NCBI GenBank assembly: GCA_001936135.1
Contig: CP012814.1
Location: forward strand, 930,001 to 994,000
Source of the DNA: Saccharomycopsis fibuligera x Saccharomycopsis cf. fibuligera
Taxonomy: Eukaryota; Ascomycota; Saccharomycetes; Ascoideales; Saccharomycopsidaceae
Length of the DNA: 64,000 nucleotides
Direction of reading: 5' to 3'
Below, one piece after another: positions 25,901 through 33,926 of this stretch (the first letter of the stretch is position 1; each line of letters opens with the position of its first letter). The position numbers and the translations under genes are program-made. The notes under the pieces were generated by a model. The model saw nothing but the letters and a program-made list of their open reading frames with translations, ran no database searches and was not told the DNA's origin.

Positions 25901-28022
25901 TCAAATTTGATGCGAAACTGTAATAGCGATACTCATTCCGGATAGTATGGTCAGTCATGACCAAGGTCAAAAAACGGCACGTCATTTCAAATGAGCTTAA
26001 TTGACAATCAGCAATACCTGTAACTATAATGTCTGAGCATACAAAGCCCTTTTGCGTCATTGTATCAGTCGCCTTGTTAAAGAGCTCATCGGACTTTAGT
26101 AATTCCAGATCTGCGATGAAGCATTCATCTAATGGTAAACACTGAGTTGGGGCAATGCAAATAAACTCAAGAGTCGTATCATAAACTTTTCTGGATAAGT
26201 AACCGACGTTACTCAAAATACTGGTGTAATCAATTTGGAAGCCAGTATCGCTACTGTTATTGTTGTGGCTTTCGGAGATGGAGTTTTCGGTAACCTTTTT
26301 CATTGTTGTACTGGAAATTGTCCCATAAAGGTCGTGAGTGGAAGATTTGGAAGAACTTCTGTCAGAAGCTTTATTGCTTAGTGCTGCAGTGGCATGATCA
26401 TCTAGCAAAGAAGAGTCCAACAAGTTAGCTTTCTGAGCAGACGTGTATTCCAAGAATACTTTATATTCGTGATAGGTGTTTCTCATCATTTCAGTGACCC
26501 AAAGTCCATGTTGAATGAGTGTTTCGAAATACTTCAAATTGAGGAAAGTATTGGAAACGAGCTCTTTCCCACGTTTTGTGTTTCCTGCTATTTTAATTGC
26601 GTGAACAGCAATGTAGTAAGAGTAAAAATCAACTGTGGAGTAGTTATCGATATAATAAGCAATGATAGGGAACACATCTTCCGGCATTAGAACGAATGCG
26701 CAAGCTAAAAAGTCAAGTTTTACATACTCAATTAACGGATTCTCTGATACAAATGAGGATAAAGCAAAGCATACGTCTTTGATCTTGTCATAAACTTTCA
26801 TAAAGTATTTGGTAACAAATTGCACAATGACGTGATTTGGGTCTAGTGGTTTCAAGGAGACTGCAGCAACTAATAAGGATGACATGCATTTGAGCATCAA
26901 ATGTTTATCATCAATAGTGTTGGCTTTATCAGAATGTATTAGTTTTAGCAACACGGAAAACATTTTTAGCTCTCCCGAACTCAAAGTCGAAGCATCATAT
27001 GATGGTTCTAATCTGGTTTCTTTTTTCTTCAAATACTTTTCAAACTTGACAAAAATTTCGTTGTTGACAATAATAAGTGCCATCAAGGAATTATAATTGA
27101 GAACATTGACAGTTGGATTAACATCTGTGTTACTGAGTTTAACTGCAAAATCGTATAAGATTTCAAACAACTCAATGCTTCCAGCATGAGAAAACTTGGC
27201 AAAGTCCTCAGGATATGTTTCAATCCAGTTCATGATTGAAGGAGCGCATGCATGGCACAAAATTTGACAAAACATTTCCGAGCGCCTAAACTTTTTCACA
27301 ATATTATGAATCTCCAGAACTTGAGTAGGGACAGTATGTAGCTGGTTGCTCATTTGTGATAGGCACTCTAGAAGCCCATATTTTAATTTGCTATCAATGA
27401 GAGCATATATAGCATCTGTTCCCAAGGGAGCAGTTTCAGCATATCTCACTAATGTCACCGTAATAGAATTAAAATAAGTCATGGTGTTTGTTGTTGACAA
27501 AAATCTTAGAATTATATCGATATAATGGTCGCTGGAGACACCATTCGTCTGATGCAAAGCAGCATTGAGATCATTAACAGAGTTGTTGGTGCTTAGGCCC
27601 AAATAGACAGAAATAATGATTCTCGTTTCGTAACAACTTCTGGCCCTGACCAAGTTAGTTAATAACTGCGAAATAAGTGTGATTTGAAGAGTATTGTGCA
27701 AACGAGTATCTTTTGAGTAGTCATCTTGTTTCTGAATGTAGTCATGCATCAATTTTAGAATTAAATAAGTGACAATCTCATCATCTTTATGCAGATCTAA
27801 TAACGACGAGAAATTTTGAATAACTATTGGGAGTATATCTGGCTGAGTGAACGACAAGATGAGATCGGAAGTAATTTTGAAAACATCATCGGCAGCGGCA
27901 GCTGTAGCTGAAAGCTTTTCCAACGCATAGCTTTTAAGCGACGTATCCAAACGATTGAATGTGGAGCTAACTACTTTAGCATTTGAATTCGTTTTTGTAA
28001 CCTGGCTCATATTTGCAATCAT
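19956..28022 (-). CDS. IRA2: IRA-type Ras GTPase-activating protein, paralogue B
   Basis: A 2688-residue RasGAP, clearly paralogous to the neighbouring gene along its whole length, including the N-terminus (SSTFNRLD against NSVFNQLD) and C-terminal regions. The RasGAP core is at about residues 1310-1490, with arginine-finger loop DILRRNNLTTKLL (Arg about 1334) and FLRFVCPAIAYPEE. The Sec14-like segment includes DGTQVFAITYSYFKNLK and VVDCTLHN; a PH-like part follows. The frame extends to TTG at 28040; the first ATG is 28022, but the ATG at 28010 (MSQVTKT) aligns best with paralogue A. It lacks the His-rich insert seen in A. Both copies keep the catalytic motifs, so neither looks like a decaying duplicate. 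The expected substrate is Ras-GTP at membranes. Confidence 0.92.
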   Translation of the reverse strand: MIANMSQVTKTNSNAKVVSSTFNRLDTSLKSYALEKLSATAAAADDVFKITSDLILSFTQPDILPIVIQNFSSLLDLHKDDEIVTYLILKLMHDYIQKQDDYSKDTRLHNTLQITLISQLLTNLVRARSCYETRIIISVYLGLSTNNSVNDLNAALHQTNGVSSDHYIDIILRFLSTTNTMTYFNSITVTLVRYAETAPLGTDAIYALIDSKLKYGLLECLSQMSNQLHTVPTQVLEIHNIVKKFRRSEMFCQILCHACAPSIMNWIETYPEDFAKFSHAGSIELFEILYDFAVKLSNTDVNPTVNVLNYNSLMALIIVNNEIFVKFEKYLKKKETRLEPSYDASTLSSGELKMFSVLLKLIHSDKANTIDDKHLMLKCMSSLLVAAVSLKPLDPNHVIVQFVTKYFMKVYDKIKDVCFALSSFVSENPLIEYVKLDFLACAFVLMPEDVFPIIAYYIDNYSTVDFYSYYIAVHAIKIAGNTKRGKELVSNTFLNLKYFETLIQHGLWVTEMMRNTYHEYKVFLEYTSAQKANLLDSSLLDDHATAALSNKASDRSSSKSSTHDLYGTISSTTMKKVTENSISESHNNNSSDTGFQIDYTSILSNVGYLSRKVYDTTLEFICIAPTQCLPLDECFIADLELLKSDELFNKATDTMTQKGFVCSDIIVTGIADCQLSSFEMTCRFLTLVMTDHTIRNEYRYYSFASNLKFLKEWTNILLRHFLHDSQGQIHQITFAMQYAELLMNNIWQDIDFAKFFEAPESLRTQAFLELLELSETFLFVVLCGSTAETFNCIKKIVAVYSTILAVETPLTNIIRSRVNWKLIQAIASDHDFIIKSQKYLQKKINQLLLDCIDTNTPGLLNAIGWAYEKIKGFFHVQSMSTAESHSFYNHCAFLCTGLGFGVSLDLQHAEVQVKASLAHEIVTGLITMVSENNPKKKNVAKEILANNLHPNLAFVAYRAFRTNLAKMLKKSETQALDTSDSELVRSYSLIIEKMFSRLPGINLFQSSASIIFIANTLIDILKHQFKFLNTAGHTVQADRRVLIAVDYAKNKLSVVRLLNLLFKHIGSMRVAGTHLLWRNEIFKVLLHWLEGSFFRDEVNFLTSFITSAGYSKTDTYTSVISFTYKDIVNELLSCLSLVSSNLPIMRPNINYEKEVTIFRTIMFSNYFNVLIRILRKTLSDERVMNAASNNGQKISIQLVENDKLVANTIKVLSNLVKSNYEIGSGYVLSLITDDNLTIKSAFLQILKNIFKDSANSVQIASKINSAEFKQFCFTGISDSNFLISVRNSVTTIEMENVSNSLLTVLDRGGKLQTCLGHLIQYELETCLKPLDILRRNNLTTKLLSSVGKMYGGLYLKNSVGKVLDSVIVNEDYFEVDQFYQGTDAISAEDSGKFFYYFTLLVNSICDNFENVPDALKATCYNLRNLVMKYTNDNELSLTIIGTFFFLRFVCPAIAYPEELDLINYEPTPQAKRCFVLLTKALQNASNGTLNIDKFPLLKGKEIEIKSLVSKIATFVDNISSIDIVIPKSAKTLNELVDLHDFKVIYTFIVNHAMDLRELLCSGTHKTLKNIHQTYGYYKLMDMNLEDIGYKYILYYPDVSEFIKSNKNKYIELYDLINRSLHNPLTQQIIENKFLCESVAKDGTQVFAITYSYFKNLKTDPQILAARCLQSLSRMSTSTYYVVVDCTLHNEPEAAEVLKSMISILIRLTPEELAEKCAGVSYINVSSVFAPSLVKLLEARMSSNLKFLNPRFMRYSFLSVFEDIKVIESFNLSDWTYSVSRGGRSFVNDVVYHDEKANKTYPVSLKLTDRYVLYSVGESKKIKVGSFAKSFKVVNFETLTDWKDLKESSSADLAGSFEVYSGLMGEKLKFASFKRKEIISTFYLNIGNYQTNVYNANKRLAFSDRQVNTKELLGEALISVGLGLLNNSEKIRRNAHDLLFELQHHFKTDKKSEVTELNPAFDPPKSYLNVSTISTAICNNNPHLTTDVANAFIYIIKKNEGILAHSQAHDILLFMSPWLNSIYKQVFLNDKINGPEVTQSFIASVVKNIPTVPTDLVKLNYGVWKKMADEEAFVEILVEETIKEVLNRELSDINWDNLITLMASNPNMKACYEVLHQLIECAKLSKSIIGQNSRVELYWIKVRALLEICITLFFDRVFFVERFLPQILFICSIFQRTGTRYIKSLIHQLTINCYNTLATNETLSTESKAKLKEIVKWLTGKKAAFAYGLHGNSTYIYDADPEQSVTEYHTKYFTAKLINTHIVDILSIPEYRESKVGNLWVTELVKLSSNLVDNEDSLFQIKSLRLMGYLATMGINDLFMKSYLLKIREYIERADKKNFSMVTVMSYFLILGKVLEGLQNESVYFEIIIMIGTLLCFYNNIVMFESGFFIFSKTIIALNSRKFLENGDMWGIINRKAEAARPLLAKFLTKGQLRLAVDSDILVASLFTKAWAYSLARSSLILFTLELASARLINARKVAIANNTEFNLDALSVIVPLYIGHDSEEQFKQLIADGGFEDCPEVKLGGGEKVSEVIVRFLLSSTRKANLSLIIISQFFCLESVDIRWRTRYLRLIRYLADKNRDVIELVYPLIDKSCMSICEKEDSKLEMIVLINEIQAIAGQLFNVNYAKQPLYEKVLQDLGYTLDLFAFGKYSDKLCDSQSAEQFRKSSIIKTIYLLLKYKESKSEYIF

Positions 28023-28993
28023 TATGCCTTGAAGGTCCAAAGGTTTATTTTCTTGAGGGAAACTTAGAATTATACGGGTCTATTTTAGAGTTTAATCCTC
28101 TGGCTGACTATCTGGAGTATTAGAAGTTGTGCTGCTGGGTGCTCGATCGCACTTTGTGCCCAAATCCCGAACAAGTAAAGAAGCGTTTCAAGGATAGCAC
28201 AGGCTACCGATTAAGCTATGTGGCTATCGTTTTAAGATCTGGAATACCGAAGCGCTTGAATGGTGGCGCCAATGTTATATTCTTTTTTGATGTCCTTTTC
28301 TATATGTCTTCCGCAACCGTCTGAGTGTAGTCGGATCAAAAGTGCGGTGCTGCACTGTATAAAAAGAGTGATTGATGTGTACACAGATGTTGAAGCAAAA
28401 ACGGGGGAGAAGGCTATATTCAACAGCTGCTAAACACGGTGAGAAGAGAAACGGTTATGGACGGAAGAGTATAGATAGACAACTGAGAGAGATCAAGAAG
28501 GTGGAAAGAAAACGACAGCGGTGAGCTCTTTTTTTCTTCTTTTTGTCCTGATAATTTTTTTTTTTTTTTTTTCGTTTACTTGAAAACGCTAATGTTAAAA
28601 AAGATCAACATTGCATTGTAGTTCTACGCGGGCAAGTAAAACTGGATTTCGGCAGTAAGTAGAACTGACGGACGATATATGGGACAATTTAGTCTTTTTT
28701 TCTGTTTATTTTTTGTTTTTTTTGCTATTACTGGCTGAGGGCTCTTTGGTGAAAGATGACACTACAACAGATAGTCCTTCTAATCATTGCTTTAGCTATC
28801 TACCGATAGGCCGTTGTCACTGTTCTCCAACCACCGGTGAAGTGGTCTGAATAGTACTGCTGTCTACAACATTAACCGGCTAACTGTGCAGGCTGCCGCT
28901 TCCACGCTTATCATTGGAGGAAATCCTGGTTGCGAGCTCTGCTCAAGCAGTGATCCGCAGATGATGTCTTAGGTCCTTCAAGCAGCTTTAACT

Positions 28994-29025
<32 letters not shown>

Positions 29026-29743
29026 CGCTAGCAAATTTGAGCACTAATCGACTTGAGCTTATATCGAGCTGGAAATAGGTTGAATATTCAGAAAAGAAAT
29101 GCTGGAGTATGTACATTCTTGATGCGTGACAGCAGTTATATGGAAACTTTGGTATATCCGGCAGTGACTCCGGTATGTATGACAAAAATACGTTTGAGAC
29201 ACCCACAGGAAAGGAAAGAAAATGCAAAATTGTGTTCCGAATGCTGTACAGCAGGCTGTAAGAAACACGTTGCGTTGTGCTGGGTGGCAGCCTATAACAT
29301 GCGAACACAATCAACAGCTACCATGTTAACTGGCAGCACCAATAATCATCCAATACACACATTAATAGCTCCCACTTTTATCATAGATGCACACATTTAT
29401 TATACTTTGACACAATCAAAGAACTCTGGCAACGGCCTACAGATCTGTGATCTGTGATCTGTGGTCCGCTCTCGGCACACAAGACAATTAATTGCGGTTT
29501 CTCCGAAAGACAATCATGCATATTCACAACGCGCAAAAGCCGTTATTTGATGCGGTCCTATGCGCCCGACACGCCCCTTTTGTCAAATTAGATCGCTTTT
29601 ATAATTTATATAAACGGTTTACGATTAACGCACTCAAAATAAGCTCAGACTAAGCCCTAGCCCATGACTTCGTTATCATCAGATGTCTATTGCACACGTA
29701 TATTAATGAACATATACTACACAAAAAGAATTATATACGGCGT
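28023..29743. other. Intergenic region between IRA paralogue B and DPB11
   Basis: A 1.7-kb stretch containing the paralogue B promoter and the DPB11 3' end. T runs at 28555-28572 (18) and 28995-29025 (31) are both followed directly by CG. A 7-bp unit gatctgt is repeated three times at 29442-29462. Short open frames (for example 29053-29457) have no recognisable domain. No gene called. Confidence 0.5.
29442..29462. repeat. 7-bp tandem repeat, three copies
   Basis: The unit gatctgt is repeated three times without change, in non-coding DNA 3' of DPB11. No function evident. Confidence 0.7.
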
Positions 29744-31975
29744 TCAATAGATGTCTACACTGCGATTTCTTTTCATGTTGGAAATCTTCCTCTCTTTACC
29801 GTAAACAATTTGTGTTGCCAAGTCTTCTTTTGCATCCTCGTCTGCAAGCAAAGATCCTTGGCGCTGATTGGAACCGTTTGATTGCTTATTTTCTTCGTCA
29901 GATTTCCCTTCTTGATCATCATTAATGTCTTTCTCCTCAATCGCCAGTTGGCCTTTGTTTAGCCTAACCAGATCGTCATTGCGCTGGTTTAAAGACGATT
30001 CTGATGCCTTGCCTGACAACTTTCCCCACTCTTTGCGCTTGGTTTTGTTTTCGCCAGTACTTGCGGAGCTTTCCTCACACAATGTGCTAACAAACTTGTA
30101 CAAAAAATGATCAGCTTTTTGATTCAAATGCTTAGGGTAATAAATACACCATCTCAAATCGCTCAATTTTTCCTTATTCAACTTTGCTCCTTTTGTTACA
30201 TCATCGCTGTTTTTGGAAAGCCAGTCGATAGCTAATTCAAACAAAAAGTTTATCGAGTATATTGGAAGGCCATTGGTTTGACAAAAAACTAGCTTTTTTT
30301 TCATTGATTGGAGACTAATTTTATTGCATTCCATATCCTTTATCAAAACTTTGACCAACTCTGGATTATTCTCAAACAAAGGCTTTGAATTGTCTTCATT
30401 TAAACCAATCAAGCTGGAATTAATTAGTAATAGGTGTGTATTTTTAGTCAACTTCTCGTTAAAAGTAATTAAATGATCGAGAGATGCGAGAAGCTTCTCT
30501 AAATGCAACAACTCAATCCCAGAAAACCCGCTAATGCTCACTTGCAATTTGCCTACCTCCTCAGTAGTGGCGCTCCTGTTTTCTCGGATCTGTTTATTGA
30601 GTGTTAATGGCTGGCCCCATATATCGTATTTTATTTCATTGTAATATAAACAACGCTCAATAAACCATTCTGTCACTATTAAATATTTGTTTTGCTTTGA
30701 TAAAAGTTGTGCTTTAGACATGATATCTTCGTCCAGCAAACTATGCGGAATTACTATATAGTCCGTTTCAAACAAACTTTCATCTTCATTTAATATAACA
30801 TTTGCTTCACCGCTATGGGACTTGATAATCTTTGTCAAGGTGCTTGATTTTATACTATCAAAACCAAAAATAGAAAATTTTAGCCCTTTGAACAAAAGCC
30901 TCTTATCGTTCTTTTGTGGGTCAGCCTTGGGCTTACTTGCTGATTGCTTTTTATTTTTAGCTATTTTAGTTTCATTGCTTAATTTTGTTCTCTTAGTATT
31001 GTTCCCCAATATTTGGCTTGCAGTAGGCTTGTTGAAATTGTTTATTATACTATCCCATGCACTTAGACTTGTTGAGTTAACCTTGGTCTGTCGTATTTCG
31101 TCAAAGTCGCCAACATCCTCCTCTTCATCCTCTTCCTCATCTATATCTTGCGGCACTGTAAACAGTTTCCGCAGCGTACTATCCTCAGCATCATCGGTAA
31201 CTAGCCTTCGTTTTTTGCTGGTACTATTATTCTGATTGGCAGATCCTCCTATACTGCTATGTTTGTGGCTAAACTCTTTCAACTCATTCCAGATCAAGCA
31301 AGCACCTTTGCCAATCTTGCTGTAGTCCTTGAATAGCGTCACATTGTAGTAGTCTGACTCCAATGATGCTCCTCTCCTTAGTGAATCTGTAACCCAATTT
31401 GGATGAACCACTGGGATCTTCCATTCTATTGCCTTTTCAAATCTTTTGCCTGACCTCTCGGTAGTGATAAGGAAGCTTGTATGGATGGTCAAACTATCTG
31501 TTGAATTACCTCCGTTCAGGTTAATGATCTCTGCCAATTCTGCCTTCGAAGGTACTTTACCACCACCACTACCACCGCTATTGTTGCTTGGCGAAGGTAT
31601 TCTTGAAAGGCAGATAGTTAGTCCTTCAAATATTGGCATTCGTGGTATGAACCGCAAGTATCCACTAGCCAACGTCTTTGATGACATTGTTGCTGCTGAA
31701 GACAAGTTCAAAATATTTTCCCCGGAAATCCACTTCTCATGCAACTCAACAATCGCCTCCGGTTTAATAAACACAATATCGAACCGTTTCTGTGCAGAAA
31801 ACCTATACTTATCAGTGTTTCTATCTCCCACAATTAGCACATTGACGTCACTCATCAAATTATTGCAGTATATCCCTCCCATGGACTTGATCTTGCTTGA
31901 TATATCAAGCCGCAAACCGCTGGGCACCGAAGTGCAGCAGAATTTTAAATCACCGAATGGTTTGGAATTCGACAT
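29744..31975 (-). CDS. DPB11: Dpb11/TopBP1-family BRCT scaffold protein
   Basis: A 743-residue protein with four BRCT domains in the Dpb11/Rad4/TopBP1 arrangement. BRCT1 is at about residues 5-95 (SMGGIYCNNLMSDVNVLIVG, then a tryptophan in HEKWISGENI). BRCT2 is at about 110-215, with a Gly/Ser insert and the HPNWVTDSL motif. BRCT3 is at about 357-450 (LIVTEWFIERCLYYNE) and BRCT4 at about 475-600. A charged tail of about 130 residues ends the protein. The N-terminus closely resembles budding-yeast Dpb11. In that family the BRCT pairs bind phosphorylated Sld3 and Sld2 to start DNA replication, and bind Ddc1 (9-1-1) to activate Mec1/ATR; nuclear action is expected here. Acidic and basic linkers lie between the BRCT pairs. 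The ATG at 31975 fits the start of BRCT1. Confidence 0.88.
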   Translation of the reverse strand: MSNSKPFGDLKFCCTSVPSGLRLDISSKIKSMGGIYCNNLMSDVNVLIVGDRNTDKYRFSAQKRFDIVFIKPEAIVELHEKWISGENILNLSSAATMSSKTLASGYLRFIPRMPIFEGLTICLSRIPSPSNNSGGSGGGKVPSKAELAEIINLNGGNSTDSLTIHTSFLITTERSGKRFEKAIEWKIPVVHPNWVTDSLRRGASLESDYYNVTLFKDYSKIGKGACLIWNELKEFSHKHSSIGGSANQNNSTSKKRRLVTDDAEDSTLRKLFTVPQDIDEEEDEEEDVGDFDEIRQTKVNSTSLSAWDSIINNFNKPTASQILGNNTKRTKLSNETKIAKNKKQSASKPKADPQKNDKRLLFKGLKFSIFGFDSIKSSTLTKIIKSHSGEANVILNEDESLFETDYIVIPHSLLDEDIMSKAQLLSKQNKYLIVTEWFIERCLYYNEIKYDIWGQPLTLNKQIRENRSATTEEVGKLQVSISGFSGIELLHLEKLLASLDHLITFNEKLTKNTHLLLINSSLIGLNEDNSKPLFENNPELVKVLIKDMECNKISLQSMKKKLVFCQTNGLPIYSINFLFELAIDWLSKNSDDVTKGAKLNKEKLSDLRWCIYYPKHLNQKADHFLYKFVSTLCEESSASTGENKTKRKEWGKLSGKASESSLNQRNDDLVRLNKGQLAIEEKDINDDQEGKSDEENKQSNGSNQRQGSLLADEDAKEDLATQIVYGKERKISNMKRNRSVDIY

Positions 31976-32441
31976 GGCTCTGTGCCAGTGTATAGTTATT
32001 TTTCAGCTACTTAATATAGTGCCTTGGAATCGATAAATAAAAAGGTATCAAAAGTGGTTCTTATGTCCTGCTAAAAAGAATCAAGACGCGTTCGATTTTC
32101 AGTAGGCTAATATTTTTCTATTATTATAATTGTTTCCCGTGATAAGCACGCGTTACTACTCACCCGTACACCATATATATAATTGCATCCGCACACCAAT
32201 TTAAAGTTTCATATGGATACTAAAAAAAGGATTAGTAGTTACAACAGGACGATGTGTTAATATAATTTTGTCAATTGAGCATTCAGTAGAAGGTGAAAAG
32301 AGATAAATATCTAGAAGGTAAAATAATGTCATCACAGGATAACTATAAGTCCGAAAGGTAAAGAAAACAGTGCTAAAAGAAGAAAGATAAAGTTTGGATG
32401 AACCTAGACCACAGTTCAAAGATAAAAAACCACGCCAGCCA
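31976..32441. other. Intergenic region between DPB11 and ALP1
   Basis: A 466-bp spacer with the DPB11 promoter and ALP1 3' region; AT-rich, no open frame of note and no recognised element. Confidence 0.5.
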
Positions 32442-33926
32442 TCATGAACAAATGTCAGAAGCATATTTAGCAGGAACAAAGATTTGTGGTTGACCACCTT
32501 GGATAGAAACTTGTAAGTCAGAGCTGCCGCTAACAGTACTGCATGTCAAAACTTCTACCAAATCCTCACCGGAACTGTAACCTGTGTTGGAAATAGTCAC
32601 ATCAGAAGAACCGCTGGAACCAAGGTTGTTGAAAACAGAAACAACGCTGCCTCTTTTTGTTGCAATAACATGGTCATTTGAAAAGATCACAGAAAGCTGC
32701 GAGGTGGCATAGCTTGAGTCTTGATAAACGGCGGCGTTTCTGGCAGCATTAGCTTTGGCAATGAGCTTGTAATAGTCACTCTCTTTGTTGTAGCCGGATA
32801 ACCACAAGGCCTCTCTGTTGTTTGGGTCACTTTTTCCGCTCAAGCCTTGTTCTTGTCCATAGTAAATGACAGGAATACCATCACCCAAAAGGACAAATGC
32901 AATAGCATTAGAAATCAAACTTTGGTCGCTGGTCATTGAAGCGAACCTTTCATTATCGTGATTTTCTACAAAGTTTGTCAACAAAGTTGGATCCGAACAA
33001 CTGGAAGCAACGCTTGAAATCATTTGAGTCAACTCACTGGAACTTGAATCAGTAGTTTTAAAAAATCTCGTGGTTGGGTAGTACAATGGATAATTACTAA
33101 CCCCTGGAATGTAATTTTGGTATGGGCATGTATAAGCTGGGTCTCCTTGGAAAACTTCGCCTACTGAGTAAACTCCAGATGCACTAACAAAATCCGGGAA
33201 AAAGCCTTGGTCCACATGTTTAGCACTATCAATTCTTAAACCATCAATTGAGTAATTGCCAACAAAATCTTTAACCCAAGAATTGAAAACTGAGGCCACG
33301 TCGCTATCTTCCGTTCTCAAATCTGGTAATGCAACTGAAGAGTCACCTTCCCAGCAACTTTCAACCTGAGCTTGGTCATCATAGTTTGAAATAAGACAGT
33401 AGTTATGGAAGTACTTTTGGTCGTTGAACGGGGTGTACTCTGAGTAATCGATACTATCTCCACTGCCATCACTGCCGTAATGGTTGGTAACGATATCGAC
33501 CATTAACAACATATCACGATCGTGCAATTCTTGTGCCAAAGACTTCAAATCATCAGCAGTACCAAAGTTTTCATTAATTTTGTATATGTTCTTCATCCAG
33601 TAACCATGATAAGCATAACCATATGCTGTGTTATCGGGAATGTTTTCAACAACTGGAGAAATCCAAATAGCAGTAAAGCCCATATCTTTGATGTAATCCA
33701 ACTTCTTTATGATGCCTTGGAAAGAACCACCACAGTAAAGTCTATCTTCTGTGTTACAGGAAGCACTTGTATCACCATCGGTTCTAGCAAATCTGTCAGT
33801 GACAATTTGATAAATAGACTGTGATCTCCATTTATCAGCATTAGTTTCTCTTTTGAATAGAGTCACTGGTTGAGCATAAACAAGGGCAGCCAATGAGGCA
33901 AGCAAAGCAGCTTTTGAAATTTGCAT
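32442..33926 (-). CDS. ALP1: Secreted alpha-amylase (GH13)
   Basis: A 494-residue fungal TAKA-type alpha-amylase that hydrolyses internal alpha-1,4 bonds of starch outside the cell. A signal peptide (residues 1-18, ending VYA) is followed by a short pro-segment ending in Lys25-Arg26, a Kex2 site. The conserved GH13 regions are present: DIVTNH (144-149), GLRIDSAKHV with nucleophile Asp233, GEVFQGD with acid/base Glu257, and FVENHDNERF with Asp324. A C-terminal beta domain ends the protein. Length and sequence agree with the S. fibuligera ALP1 amylase as I remember it, which is the main evidence for the organism. A TATA element lies about 95-100 bp upstream. Regulation by starch or glucose is plausible from the enzyme's role but not demonstrated by the sequence. 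Confidence 0.97.
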   Translation of the reverse strand: MQISKAALLASLAALVYAQPVTLFKRETNADKWRSQSIYQIVTDRFARTDGDTSASCNTEDRLYCGGSFQGIIKKLDYIKDMGFTAIWISPVVENIPDNTAYGYAYHGYWMKNIYKINENFGTADDLKSLAQELHDRDMLLMVDIVTNHYGSDGSGDSIDYSEYTPFNDQKYFHNYCLISNYDDQAQVESCWEGDSSVALPDLRTEDSDVASVFNSWVKDFVGNYSIDGLRIDSAKHVDQGFFPDFVSASGVYSVGEVFQGDPAYTCPYQNYIPGVSNYPLYYPTTRFFKTTDSSSSELTQMISSVASSCSDPTLLTNFVENHDNERFASMTSDQSLISNAIAFVLLGDGIPVIYYGQEQGLSGKSDPNNREALWLSGYNKESDYYKLIAKANAARNAAVYQDSSYATSQLSVIFSNDHVIATKRGSVVSVFNNLGSSGSSDVTISNTGYSSGEDLVEVLTCSTVSGSSDLQVSIQGGQPQIFVPAKYASDICS

